A program made the translations under genes and the position numbers. 64,000 bases of DNA from CAWJPY01 sp963844865 (GTDB lineage: Bacteria > Acidobacteriota > Thermoanaerobaculia > Thermoanaerobaculales > Sulfomarinibacteraceae): positions 77,739-141,738 of the forward strand of contig CAWJPY010000002.1 of the NCBI GenBank assembly GCA_963844865.1, in the 5' to 3' direction. Positions 31,983-41,110 of the stretch are shown here, piece after piece (the stretch's first letter is position 1; each line of letters begins with the position of its first letter). The notes under the pieces were generated by a model that saw only the letters and a list, made by a program, of their open reading frames with translations, ran no database searches and was not told where the DNA came from.

Positions 31983-33032
31983 ATGACGGCGCGCTTCTCA
32001 CTGGCTCGACCCTTCGACGGTCATCTCCACCTCCGTGACGGAGCTCAGATGGCCGATGCCGTCCGGTACAGTGCGCGGGTCTTCTCGGCTGCGGTGGTGA
32101 TGCCGAACCTGGCGCCGCCCCTCACCACCACCGAGCAGGTGCTGGGCTACCGGAGGCGGATCCTCGCCGCGCTGCCGGCCGAGGCGGGCTTCGTGCCCCT
32201 CATGACCCTCTACCTGTCCGATGACACCTCGTCCGAGGAGATCCGTCGCGCGGCGGCGAGCGGCGTCCTGGTGGGCGCCAAGCTCTATCCCATGGGCGCC
32301 ACCACGCACTCCGAAGCCGGTGTCAGCGCGCCGGAGCGGATCTTCGACGTGCTGGAGGCCATGGAAGAGCACGACCTCCCCCTGCTGGTGCACGGCGAGG
32401 TCAACGATCCGGACGTGGACATCTTCGATCGCGAGCGCGTGTTCCTCGAGCGTGTGCTCGGCCCGCTGGTGGAGCGCTTCCAGGGGCTGCGCGTGGTCCT
32501 CGAGCACGTCACCACCAGGGAGGGCGTCCAGTTCGTGATGTCGTCTCCGCCCAGGGTGGCTGCCACGGTCACCGTCCACCACCTCCTGCTCAACCGCAAC
32601 GCCCTCTTCGATGGCGGCCTCGACCCCCACCACTACTGTCTGCCGGTGCTCAAGGGCGAACCCCACCGGCGGGCGGTGGTGGCCGCGGCCACCGGCGACG
32701 ATCCCCGGTTCTTCCTCGGCACCGACAGCGCGCCGCATCCGCGCTCGCGCAAGGAGCGGCGGGGGGGCGCAGCCGGCATCTTCACGGCCCCTGCGGCTCT
32801 CGAGCTGACTGCGGGGGTCTTCGAGGAGGCGGGAGCGCTCGATCGGCTGGAGGCGTTCGCCTGCCTGCGCGGGCCCCGCTTCTACCGGCTGCCGCCGTCC
32901 ACCAGGCGCGTCGTGCTCGAGCGGCGGCCATGGCGGGTGCCCGTCGGCTACCCCTTCGGTGACGAGGAGGTGGTCCCTCTGGGCGCCGGAACGATGGTGG
33001 CCTGGAAGCTGGACGAGGACGCTGCGACCTAG
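31983..33032 (+). CDS. pyrC: Dihydroorotase, class II
   Basis: Catalyses cyclisation of carbamoyl aspartate to dihydroorotate in pyrimidine synthesis. The 349-residue protein matches the E. coli-type (class II) enzyme: the metal ligands in DGHLHLRDG near residue 13, the carboxylated lysine in VGAKLYPMGATT, the histidines in LLVHGEV and LEHVTT, and the catalytic Asp in FLGTDSAPHP. It starts at ATG 31983, apparently with a weak ribosome-binding site. No other pyr gene is next to it. Confidence 0.93.
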   Translation: MTARFSLARPFDGHLHLRDGAQMADAVRYSARVFSAAVVMPNLAPPLTTTEQVLGYRRRILAALPAEAGFVPLMTLYLSDDTSSEEIRRAAASGVLVGAKLYPMGATTHSEAGVSAPERIFDVLEAMEEHDLPLLVHGEVNDPDVDIFDRERVFLERVLGPLVERFQGLRVVLEHVTTREGVQFVMSSPPRVAATVTVHHLLLNRNALFDGGLDPHHYCLPVLKGEPHRRAVVAAATGDDPRFFLGTDSAPHPRSRKERRGGAAGIFTAPAALELTAGVFEEAGALDRLEAFACLRGPRFYRLPPSTRRVVLERRPWRVPVGYPFGDEEVVPLGAGTMVAWKLDEDAAT

Positions 33033-33060
33033 CCCGGCCCCTCCGGAAGGGGCGCCGGGC
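33032..33060 (+). terminator. Hairpin between pyrC and the phosphofructokinase gene
   Basis: A two-part stem: outer GCCCGGC / GCCGGGC and inner CCCT..AGGG around CCGGA. It begins at the last base of the pyrC stop codon. It may be a terminator or an attenuator. Confidence 0.55.
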
Positions 33061-33113
33061 CCGGGAATCGGCGCGCCCGACGCGACGTCTAGAATAGACG
33101 GAGGAAACGCCCC

Positions 33114-34319
33114 ATGGCCCACCTGAAGAAGCACAAGGGGACGATCGCGATTCTCACCGGCGGTGGGGATGTGCCGGGGCTCAACCCCGCCATCAGGGCG
33201 CTCACCGTGCGCGCCCTGCGTGAGGGCTACCGCGTGCTGGGCATTCGCCGGGGATGGGCCGGACTGGTGGAGATCGACCCGGATGTCAAGCCAGGACCGG
33301 ACCTGGTCATGGAGCTGACCGAGGACGTGGTCAACAAGGTGGGGCGGACCGGTGGGACCTTCCTCCACACGTCACGCACCAACCCGAGCCGAATCCCCAA
33401 GGCCGGGCTGCCGGAGCACCTGCGCTCGCAGTACACCCAGGACACCAACGACCTGACCGAGGAGGTGCTGGCCTCCCTGGAGCGGTTGGGCATCGACACC
33501 CTCATCCCCATCGGCGGCGACGACACGCTCTCCTACGGCGTCCGCCTGCACCAGGAGGGCGTGCCCGTCATCGCGATCCCCAAGACCATGGACAACGACG
33601 TCCCCGGCACCGACTACTGCATCGGGTTCTCCACCTGCGTGACGCGCACCCTCGAGATGACCCACGCGCTGCGCACGTCGGCGGGCAGCCACGAGCGCTT
33701 CCTCGTGATCGAGGTGTTCGGCCGCTACGCGGGGTTCACCGCCCTGCTCCCCACCATGGCCGGCGCCGCCAACCGGTGCGTCATCCCCGAGCATCCCTTC
33801 GAGATCGGCCGCCTCTGTGAGCTGCTTTCGGAAGACCGGCGGAAGAACCGCTCCAGCTACAGCGTGGTCCTGGTGTCGGAGGGCGCCACCTTCAAGGGCT
33901 CGGAGAAGATGACCTTCGAGGGCCAGGAGGCGGACATGTTCGGCCACAAGAAGCTGGGCGGCGTCGGCGACCGGGTCTCCCGCGCGCTCAAGGACCTCTC
34001 GCCCGAGTACAACAACGGCGTCCAGGTGGAGACCATCAACCAGCGCCTCGGCTACCTGGTGCGCTGCGGCAACCCGGACGCCATGGACTCCATCGCGCCC
34101 ATGGCCTTCGGCAACCTCGCCATGGACCTGATCCTGGAAGGGGTGTCGGGCCGCCTGGTCAACATCCGCAACGGCCGCTACGACCACGTCCCCATCGACG
34201 TGGTGACCAGCCGCAAGAAGGTGGTGGACGTGGGCAAGTTCTACAACACGGACCGGCTGCGCCCGCAGTACAAGCGATTCGCGGGATCGCCGCTGTTCAT
34301 CATGACCTCCGACTTCTAG
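33114..34319 (+). CDS. 6-phosphofructokinase with diphosphate-dependent signature
   Basis: Phosphorylates fructose-6-phosphate in glycolysis. The 401-residue protein is longer than bacterial ATP-PfkA (about 320). Two positions that decide the phosphoryl donor carry the PPi-type residues: Asp137 in IGGDDTLS (ATP enzymes have Gly) and Lys157 in PKTMDND (ATP enzymes have Gly). This predicts a reversible PPi-dependent enzyme (EC 2.7.1.90). The substrate-binding stretch EVFGRYAGF and the catalytic Asp in TMDNDVPGTD are present. The region upstream of ATG 33114 has GGAGG. The glyoxalase gene follows by 9 bases. Confidence 0.9.
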   Translation: MAHLKKHKGTIAILTGGGDVPGLNPAIRALTVRALREGYRVLGIRRGWAGLVEIDPDVKPGPDLVMELTEDVVNKVGRTGGTFLHTSRTNPSRIPKAGLPEHLRSQYTQDTNDLTEEVLASLERLGIDTLIPIGGDDTLSYGVRLHQEGVPVIAIPKTMDNDVPGTDYCIGFSTCVTRTLEMTHALRTSAGSHERFLVIEVFGRYAGFTALLPTMAGAANRCVIPEHPFEIGRLCELLSEDRRKNRSSYSVVLVSEGATFKGSEKMTFEGQEADMFGHKKLGGVGDRVSRALKDLSPEYNNGVQVETINQRLGYLVRCGNPDAMDSIAPMAFGNLAMDLILEGVSGRLVNIRNGRYDHVPIDVVTSRKKVVDVGKFYNTDRLRPQYKRFAGSPLFIMTSDF

Positions 34320-34328
34320 GAGCCCAGC

Positions 34329-34709
34329 ATGAGGATCCTGCACACCATGATCCGAGTCGGCGACCTGGAGCGGTCGCTCTCCTTCTACACCGACGCCCTC
34401 GGTATGACGCTCCTGCGGCGCGCCGACTTCGAGGGGGGACGTTTCACGCTCGCTTTCGTGGGCTACGGCGACGAGTCGGAGAGCGCCGTCATCGAGCTCA
34501 CCCACAACTGGGACACCTCCGGCTACGACCTCGGCAATGGCTTCGGCCACATCGCCGTCGAGGTGGACGACATCGCTGCGGCCTGCGACCGAGTCCGCGA
34601 GCACGGCGGCACGGTGACCCGCGAGCCGGGCCCCATGAAGCACGGCACCACCGTGATCGCGTTCGTCCAGGACCCGGACGGGTACAAGATCGAGTTCATC
34701 CAGGCGTAG
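34329..34709 (+). CDS. gloA: Lactoylglutathione lyase (glyoxalase I)
   Basis: Converts the methylglyoxal-glutathione adduct to lactoylglutathione, detoxifying a by-product of glycolysis. The 126-residue protein has the GloA start MRILHTMIRVGDLERSLSFY (metal His6), the FVGYGDE and ELTHNWD stretch with the metal Glu, GFGHIAVEVDD (metal His), and FVQDPDGYKIEFIQ (metal Glu). This is the E. coli-type Ni/Co form by length. It sits 9 bases after the phosphofructokinase gene, so co-expression with glycolysis is sensible. Confidence 0.95.
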   Translation: MRILHTMIRVGDLERSLSFYTDALGMTLLRRADFEGGRFTLAFVGYGDESESAVIELTHNWDTSGYDLGNGFGHIAVEVDDIAAACDRVREHGGTVTREPGPMKHGTTVIAFVQDPDGYKIEFIQA

Positions 34710-34737
34710 AGCCTCACGCGATCGCCGGTGGATCGGG

Positions 34738-34925
34738 ACCCGCGTCCGCGTCCTTGTCCGTCTGCGGACTCGACCGGCGATCAGCGACAGTCATGGAAGC
34801 CGGCGAGAGCCCAAGACGACCCGGAGATGAGGGTGCCGAGGATCGCCGCCGCTGTCGTCGGGCGAAGATGCCGCGGCCGGATCCGGGCGCGGGCTCGGAC
34901 GCGGGCTCGGACGCGGGCGAGGGCA
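34738..34925. repeat. GGACGC / GCGTCC hexanucleotide clusters
   Basis: Two short runs lie in the gap between gloA and the methyltransferase gene: GCGTCC units at about 34,740-34,760, and alternating GGCTCGGACGCG units at 34,876-34,925. They belong to the same repeat type as at 13,165. No gene is seen in this 265-base gap. Confidence 0.6.
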
Positions 34926-34974
34926 CGTCTTCTCTCTCTTGCAGGACCTGGGCAGGGCGGTGTAGCGTGCCGGG

Positions 34975-36165
34975 GTGCTCGGCTACGACTCCCGTCCTGG
35001 ACCGCTGGTCGCCACCTGCACCCGTGGCCTCGAGGAGGTGCTGGCCGACGAGCTGCGCGCTCTCGGTGCCGATGCCGTGGCCCCGGGTCGCGGCATGGTG
35101 AGCTGTACCGGTGACCTCGCCACCGTCTACGACGCCAACCTGCGCCTGCGCACGGCGATGCGGGTGCTGGTGCCCATGGCCCGGGGACAGGTGCGGCAGC
35201 GCAAGGAGCTGTACGACCTGGCGGCGTCGGTGGCCTGGGAGCGCATCCTGCAACGCGGTCAGACCATGGCGGTGGAGGTGGCGGGCTCGAGCCGCTTCTT
35301 CCGCAACACCGTCTTCGCAGCCCAGGTAGTGAAGGATGCCGTGGTGGACCGGCTGCGTTCACACTGGGGAGCACGCCCCGACGTGGATCGGCAGGACGCG
35401 GACGTCCGTCTCCACCTGCATCTCTCCGAAGGCGCTTCCAGCCTCGCCCTGGACAGCACCGGGGAACCCCTCTCCCACCGAGGCTACCGGCCCGCCGGGG
35501 GACCGGCGCCCCTGGCCGAGACCCTGGCCGCCGGCGTCCTGCTCCTGGCCGGCTACGACGGTTCCCTGCCCCTTCTGGACCCGCTCTGCGGGACGGGCAC
35601 CCTGGCGGTGGAGGCCGCGCTCATCGCCACCGGCACCGCTCCCGGCCTGCGCCGGGAGTTCGCGTTCGAACGCTGGAACGTGCACCACCGGGAGCTGTTC
35701 GAGGAGGTCACACGCAGGGCGAGCTCGGGGCGCCACGACCCGGCGGCGGCCATCGTCGCCCGGGATCGCGATGAGCGCGCGGTGCACGCCACCCGGCGCA
35801 ACCTGGCGGCGGCGTGGATGGACCGCTTCGTGACTGTGGAGCAGTCCGACGCCCTGGACCTGCGCTGGCACGACGGCGTCATCGTGACCAATCCTCCCTA
35901 CGGCAAGCGCGTCGGCGACGTGTCGCGTCTGGAGGGCTTCTACCGGCGCCTGGGCGATCGGCTCAAGCGCCACGCTGTGGGGTCCACCGCCTGGCTGCTG
36001 GTCGGCAACCCCCAACTGGCCAAGCGCATCGGTCTCCGGCCGCGCCGGCGCATCCCGCTCTACAACGGTCCCATCGAGTGCCGGCTGCTGCGCTTCGACC
36101 TGTACGAAGGAAGTACCGAGCAGCGGAAGCAGTCAGTGGACAGCGACAGCGAACCGCGGCAGTAG
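34975..36165 (+). CDS. THUMP-domain rRNA guanine-N2 methyltransferase (RlmL-like)
   Basis: A predicted SAM-dependent methyltransferase acting on 23S rRNA, related to the N-terminal half of E. coli RlmL. The 396-residue protein has an N-terminal ferredoxin-like/THUMP region (LVATCTRGLEEVLADELRAL), the SAM motif DPLCGTGTLAVEAAL at about 200, and the catalytic NPPYGKR at about 305, which replaces the NPPY of N-methyltransferases. The start is GTG 34975. The last 12 or so residues (SVDSDSEPRQ) run into a low-complexity AGCGACAGCG DNA repeat, so the true family end is near FDLYEG. Confidence 0.88.
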   Translation: MLGYDSRPGPLVATCTRGLEEVLADELRALGADAVAPGRGMVSCTGDLATVYDANLRLRTAMRVLVPMARGQVRQRKELYDLAASVAWERILQRGQTMAVEVAGSSRFFRNTVFAAQVVKDAVVDRLRSHWGARPDVDRQDADVRLHLHLSEGASSLALDSTGEPLSHRGYRPAGGPAPLAETLAAGVLLLAGYDGSLPLLDPLCGTGTLAVEAALIATGTAPGLRREFAFERWNVHHRELFEEVTRRASSGRHDPAAAIVARDRDERAVHATRRNLAAAWMDRFVTVEQSDALDLRWHDGVIVTNPPYGKRVGDVSRLEGFYRRLGDRLKRHAVGSTAWLLVGNPQLAKRIGLRPRRRIPLYNGPIECRLLRFDLYEGSTEQRKQSVDSDSEPRQ

Positions 36166-36583
36166 CCAGCACACAGCAACAGCGACCGCGAACCGCGTCA
36201 GTGAACCGCGGCAGCGGCAGTGGACGGCGGTCAGCGTCCGCGGCGGCGATCAGCGGCAGCGACCGCGAACCGCGCTGGCGAAACGGCGAGGGGCTGTGGG
36301 AGCATCAGAGAGCGTGCCAGGCAACCCGTCTTGATTCGATTGTCCGCAGATCGCCTCATCCGAATGCTGCCTGGCACCGCCTCTCACCATCCCGAAGCGC
36401 GAGCTACCGCGACGCGCCGATTCCTTCGGCGCCTTCCCCGTGGTTGCCACTCTTGATGATCCTCGGACCTCACACCCCGGTCCACGTCGACCTCCCGCCC
36501 CCGAAGATCACCAGGAGTGGCACGCCCGAGGGAGGCGCTGTTTTCCGTGACGCCTCACGACCTCCCGCCGATGGAGACGGGGC
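36166..36583. repeat. Gene-free repeat region, including REPIN-like hairpin copy B
   Basis: No gene is seen. The first part (to about 36,290) is low-complexity, with CGCGAACCGCG, CAGCGGCAG and GGCGATCAGCGG words shared with 9,101-9,240. From about 36,305 to 36,390 lies a second inverted pair, GCGTGCCAGGCAA and CTGCCTGGCACCGC, matching hairpin copy A. The next 150 bases (to about 36,560) follow the sequence after copy A in the same order (ACGCCGATTC, TTCCCCG, GGAGTGGCACGCCCG), so about 250 bases are duplicated and diverged. Confidence 0.65.
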
Positions 36584-36958
36584 TCACTGCGCCGGGTGCA
36601 GAAGACGCCACGTCATGGCCCGCACGTCATCGAAGCCTTCGATAGCGGGCTTCGCCGCCGACCAGCTGACGGCTCCTGTGGCAGCCAGCAGTCGCACGTG
36701 GCTGTCGACCTCCTTGGCCGAGGCATAGGCGATTCTCCACAAGTGCAGCCGGTCGCGACCGGTCCGTCCGTGACCTTCAGCGAGATTCGCGGGCACCGAG
36801 CTCGCGCAGCGAACCACCTGGTCGCCGATCGACTTTAGAGGAGCCGGGAGCCTCATCACGAGCTTGATGGCCGCGCCCGCAGCTTCGAGAGCCAAGCGAT
36901 GGGCAGCCAGGCCGGGTTCGGGGGTCGCGTTGTGCATGGTCAGCTCCGGGTCGTTCAT
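36584..36958 (-). CDS. Four-helix bundle protein (S23/23S intervening-sequence family)
   Basis: A small helical protein of 124 residues, of the family first seen encoded in intervening sequences of 23S rRNA genes but often stand-alone. Typical features are the AAIKLVMRLPAPLKSIGDQVVRC helix region, SSVPANLAEGHGR (the signature turn of the family), YASAKEVDSHVRLL, and a short C-terminal helix. The molecular role is unknown. ATG 36958 begins MNDPELTM. It lies between the REPIN-like region and the 13-bp tandem array. Confidence 0.85.
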   Translation of the reverse strand: MNDPELTMHNATPEPGLAAHRLALEAAGAAIKLVMRLPAPLKSIGDQVVRCASSVPANLAEGHGRTGRDRLHLWRIAYASAKEVDSHVRLLAATGAVSWSAAKPAIEGFDDVRAMTWRLLHPAQ

Positions 36959-37083
36959 GCCCCCTCTCACGAGCCGGTGGCCGGTCCATGTCAAGGGTGC
37001 GAAGCACCGGGCTCCTAGCCCGGCTTGCCCTTGACCTGGGCCGGCCACCGGCTATGTTTCACCAGGAACGACCCGGAGTGACC

Positions 37084-37301
37084 ATGCCGCCGATCGCTGC
37101 CGCCGATCGCTGCCGCCGATCGCTGCCGCCGATCGCTGCCGCCGATCGCTGCCGCCGATCGCTGCCGCCGATCGCTGCCGCCGATCGCTGCCGCCGATCG
37201 CTGCCGCCGATCGCTGCCGCCGATCGCTGCCGCCGATCGCTGCCGCCGATCGCTGCCGCCGATCGCTGCCGCCGATCGCTGCCGCCGATCGCTGCCGCCG
37301 C
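37084..37301. repeat. Tandem array, 16 units of 13 bp
   Basis: GATCGCTGCCGCC is repeated 16 times head to tail without visible change, within a 384-base gap (36,959-37,342) that has no gene. Because 13 is not a multiple of three, every frame cycles through the same 13 codons, which creates long spurious open frames on both strands. There are no spacers, so it is not a CRISPR. It is a minisatellite-like array, perhaps made by replication slippage. Confidence 0.95.
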
Positions 37302-37342
37302 GGGCGGGCGGGTGGGGGCAATCAAGAATGACGAATCAAGAA

Positions 37343-39185
37343 TTAGGAAATGCCCGCAAGAGCCCCGAGCTCGGTCTCGAGACGGTCGACCAGGGTGCTC
37401 ATCTTCGCCACCAGCGCCTCCACCGGCTCGGGCGTCGCCAGGTCCACACCGGCACGGCGCAAGAGCTCCACCGGGTTGTCGCTGCCCCCGGCCGCCAGCA
37501 GCTCCAGGTAGCCGGCCACCGTGGCGCGGCGCTCCTCGGCGGACCCGTGGCTCATGCGGCTATGGAGGAGGCTGGCGGCGGCCTTGGACGTGGCGTACTG
37601 GTACACGTAGAACGGGGAGCCGTAGAAGTGGGGGATCCGCGCCCAGGTGTTGCGGTACCAGTCCTGGTCGTCCAGCGCGTCGCCGAAGAAGGCCTCCAGG
37701 GTGTGCAGGTACAGCTCCTGGAGGGCGGCCGCCGTGACCGGCTCGCCCCGCTCCACGCGGCGGTGGGCCGCGACCTCGAAGTCGGCGAACATGGCCTGGC
37801 GGTAGAAGGAGGCGGCCAGGTCGTCGATGGCGTGCTGGAGCAGGATCACCCGCCGCCTGGGGTTTTCCTCCCGCGACAGCAGGAGCTCGCCGAAGAGCTC
37901 CTCCGAGGTCATGCTCGCCACCTCGGCGACGAAGATGGAGTACGACGACGTGGCGAATGGCTGTGCGGCGCACGCCAGCTCGGTGTGCATGGTGTGGCCC
38001 ATCTCGTGGGCCACCGTGAAGGCGTCGTTGACGGTGTCGGCATAGTTGAGCAACAGGTACGGGTGGACGCCGTAGACGCCGGCCGAGAAGGCGCCCGAGC
38101 GTTTCCCCTGACTCTCGTAGACGTCGATCCAGCGCTCGGCGAAGGCCCGGTCCACCGTGGCCTGGTAGTCCTTGCCGAACACGTTCACCGACTCCTCCAG
38201 CAGGGGCCGCACCTCATCGTAGGGCACGCTCCACGCCTCGTCGACGAGGGGGAGGTAGGCGTCGAAGTAGCGGTAGCGGTCGAGGGAGAGGACGCGGCGG
38301 CGGAGCTCATGGTAGCGGCGCAGGGGCCCGGTCCCGACCTTGGCGGCGGTGAGCAGGTTCTCCACGACGGCGGGGGGGATGCCGTCCTCGTCCAGGGCCG
38401 CCTCGAGGGTGGACGGGTAGCCGCGGGCCTGGGCGACGAACCAGTCGTTCTGCAGCACTCCGTCGTAGACCGCGGCGTAGGCGTTGGGAAAGCCGTCGAA
38501 GACGCTGAAGTGACCCCGGAAGAGGGCCTCCCGGTCGGCGGGGTCGCGCAGGGTGTGGAGGCCGTTGGAGTAGTTGGCGTGGGTGGCGCGGACCCTGTCC
38601 CCGCTGGACAGGGTCACCTCCGGGAAGCTGACATCGGCATCGGCGAGCATGCTGTAGGTGTGAGCGGGCACGCCGCCCAGTGGGCCGGCGTAGGCGAGCA
38701 GCCGTTCGCCGGACTCGTCCAGGACGTGCTGCTGCTTGCGATAGGTCTCCTCGATGGGGAAGCGGTACGGCGCGAGCTCCTCGGTCTCATCCAGCCACGC
38801 GTGCATGGTGTCCTCTGGAATGGCCAGCAGCTCGGGCACGTACCAGGCCGTCGCCTGGTGGAACCTGGCGAGCATGATGCGGACCCGTTCCAGGCGCGCC
38901 TGCACGTCGTTGTCCCGGGTGTCCTGGGCCAGCATCAGGGACGGGTACTGGTAGACGCGGTAGACGAGCTGGCCCAGCTCGTCGGACAGCCGGTTGGCGG
39001 ACAGGATCTGCTGCGGTCCCGCGGGCCAGGGTTCCTCGGTAGTCCTGGTACGCCTCCATGAGACGGCCGAGCCTGGTGAGGGCCTCCTCCCACGCCGGCC
39101 AGTCCTCGAAGATGGGGCGCAGGTCCCACCGGTAGCGCTCGGGGATGGCGGACCGGTCGCCGCCGCTTGGTCGCGTCGAGGGCAT
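37343..39185 (-). CDS. pepF: Oligoendopeptidase F-like M3 metallopeptidase (one frameshift)
   Basis: A zinc peptidase that cleaves short peptides in the cytoplasm. The catalytic motif is VAHEMGHTMHTE (HExxH, two-thirds along), with the downstream Glu ligand in the SIFVAEVASMTSEELF stretch. The C-terminal FYRQAMFADFE and SPFYVYQYATSKAAASLL blocks are typical of PepF. The N-terminal 50 or so codons (from MPSTRPSGG, with ERYRWDLRPIFEDWPAWEE) are in a different frame; the shift lies near 39,030. Joined, the product is about 610 residues, the usual PepF length. ATG 39185 has GAGGAGG upstream. There is no signal peptide. Confidence 0.9.
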
Positions 39186-39362
39186 CACCGACCTCCTCGT
39201 GCCCGGTCCATCCGCGAACCATTGGCGACGCGCGCGAGCGTCGTCCCATGGAGGCCCGGGGCCGGGCGTTGCCGAGTCACCGTAGCCGCGCGCCCTGATT
39301 CTGTCCATGAGGGGCGGCCCCATGAAGCGCTCCGGCCGTCCGCGCGGTGGCCGCACCGGCTG

Positions 39363-41093
39363 TCAGCGGACGTCGGCGCCCGGGGCGAGGCGCCGTGAGG
39401 GGCGCGCGATGGCCAGGCGCAACGCGATGTCCAGTGTCGTCTGGGGCGGAGACACGTCGACCGTTACCTCGGCGGGCGCGAAGCCCGGCGCCGTGGTGCG
39501 GAACGTCCACGACCCCGACGGGGCCCCATGGATGAAGTAGCGGCCGTCGCCGTCGGTGATTGCGCTCAGCTCGCTGCCCCGGACCTCGACGGTGGCGCGG
39601 GCCACGGGCTGCCCGGTGGCTGCCGCGGTCACGAGCCCCGCCACCGTGACGCCGCTCGCCGGCTGGAGCGCGACGTCGAGGGTGGTGGCGACCTCTGCGC
39701 TCACGCTGACACCGCCCATCTCGAGGGGCTCGTAGCCCGGCGAGGTGATGCGGACGGTGTAGACGCCGGGCAGCACCATGCGGTGGAAGTCGCCCACGTC
39801 GGGATCGGTCGTCACCCAGGAGCGGTCCTCCTCCACGTCGTGGTCCTCCAGGTGGATGGTCGCCGCCAGGGGTTGCCCCTCGGGCCCCCGGATCACACCG
39901 CGCAGACCGGCGCCGGCCGCTGCGATGAAGCCGCGCAGGGCGCGGCGGTTCGCATGCCACAGCGTCTCCAGGGAGCGGCCGTAGAGCGTCTTGTAGTGCG
40001 AGACCTCGACCGTCAGCTCCCGGGAGGAGTGGAAGAACGTCATGAAGTCGCCCCTCCCTCCGTGCACCGGGTACCAGGAGTAGCCCCGGGTGATGCCGTC
40101 GTTGAAACCTCCCATGTAGCCGGAGGGGCCGTCCTCGTGGGCGAGGTCCGCCCACGCCCGGGCCAGGGCGACGAGCCACGCATCGTCCGCGTGCGTCCGA
40201 TCCCAGGTGTCCCACGGGTAGTTCACCACCTCGGCCCCGTCGTGCAGGTTGGCCGACAGGGAGATGGTGTGGTCGGACGCGAAGCGCATCCAGGCCCGGG
40301 TCTCCGGCCACCAGGAATGGCCGTCCGGATGGTCTCCGCCCTCAGGATCGGGGTCGGGGAAGTTGCGGTTCGGGTCGACCGTGGTGGCCCCGCCTTCGGC
40401 GGTGGTGTAGAAGCGGGTGGCGCCGACGACGGTGTCGTCGCCCGCGAAGTAGGTCCCGTCGGGGTTGGCGTTGGGGTTGATCCAGATCTCCGTGTCGTCG
40501 ACCAGGCGGGCGCTCTCGGGATCGGAGCCGTAGCTCGAGAGGAGGTCGTCGGCGAGTCGCAGCAGGAGGATCATGCCGCTGGCCTCGTCGCCGTGCATGG
40601 TCGAGGTCAGCAGGACCTCCGGTTCGTCCTCCTCCCGTTCGGGGTTGTCGGTGATGCGCAGGGCCCACAGGCGGTGGGGCCGCGCTCGATTGGACGTCTC
40701 CCCCAGGACCTCCAACCGGCACAGCTCGGGATGGGCCTCGGCCAGGCCCTCCAACAGCCCGACGTACTGCTGGTAGGAGGGGTAGCAGTCCCAGGACCGG
40801 TCCGGGTCCGACTCCCAGCCGGTGGGACACATGGTCACAAGCGCCACCTTCGTCTCGGCGACGACGGTCCACGTGAAGCCGGCGTCGGCCAGCTCCCGGA
40901 GCTGGCCGGGCGACACCAGAGCGTGGACCTCGCTGTCGCGCACGTGGGTGATGCTTACCAGCCTGGAGAGCTCGTCCAGGCGCCGGTGGTCGGTCACACG
41001 GAGGCGGATCTCCACCGGGAGGTCACCATCCGCCGCCACTCCCGCAAGGGCTGCGAGCAGGCAGAGCAGGACCGAGGACAGTCGGAGGCGCAC
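39363..41093 (-). CDS. Secreted M14 zinc carboxypeptidase with C-terminal beta-sandwich modules
   Basis: An exported carboxypeptidase. A signal peptide (VRLRLSSVLLCLLAALAGVA) is followed by a pro-region and then the M14 domain. The zinc ligands are visible as TSTMHGDEASG (HxxE) and, further on, LSANLHDGAEV (His). NPNANPDG and VDPNRNFPD are the substrate-binding Asn/Arg block, and the catalytic Glu lies in SSRELTVEVSHYK. After the enzyme domain come two repeats of the carboxypeptidase regulatory-like fold (GVIRGPEGQPLAATI and GLVTAAATGQPVARATV). The start is GTG 41093. It lies 17 bases after the Omp85-like gene, so they are probably one operon with the pentapeptide gene. Confidence 0.9.
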   Translation of the reverse strand: MRLRLSSVLLCLLAALAGVAADGDLPVEIRLRVTDHRRLDELSRLVSITHVRDSEVHALVSPGQLRELADAGFTWTVVAETKVALVTMCPTGWESDPDRSWDCYPSYQQYVGLLEGLAEAHPELCRLEVLGETSNRARPHRLWALRITDNPEREEDEPEVLLTSTMHGDEASGMILLLRLADDLLSSYGSDPESARLVDDTEIWINPNANPDGTYFAGDDTVVGATRFYTTAEGGATTVDPNRNFPDPDPEGGDHPDGHSWWPETRAWMRFASDHTISLSANLHDGAEVVNYPWDTWDRTHADDAWLVALARAWADLAHEDGPSGYMGGFNDGITRGYSWYPVHGGRGDFMTFFHSSRELTVEVSHYKTLYGRSLETLWHANRRALRGFIAAAGAGLRGVIRGPEGQPLAATIHLEDHDVEEDRSWVTTDPDVGDFHRMVLPGVYTVRITSPGYEPLEMGGVSVSAEVATTLDVALQPASGVTVAGLVTAAATGQPVARATVEVRGSELSAITDGDGRYFIHGAPSGSWTFRTTAPGFAPAEVTVDVSPPQTTLDIALRLAIARPSRRLAPGADVR

Positions 41094-41110
41094 GTCCAGA
41101 TTGTAGCCCC

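Noticed and set aside
30916..32001. Longer form of the hypothetical minus-strand gene starting at 32,001
   Set aside because: The extra N-terminus is Arg/Ser-rich and would overlap pyrC. GTG 31773 has a good ribosome-binding site.
37084..37301. CRISPR array
   Set aside because: The units are contiguous with no unique spacers, and no cas genes are nearby.
37052..37325. Possible repeat proteins encoded in the 13-bp array (PPIAAADRCRRSL units or their opposite)
   Set aside because: The open frames follow from a 13-base repeat without stops. There is no ribosome-binding site, and both strands are equally open.
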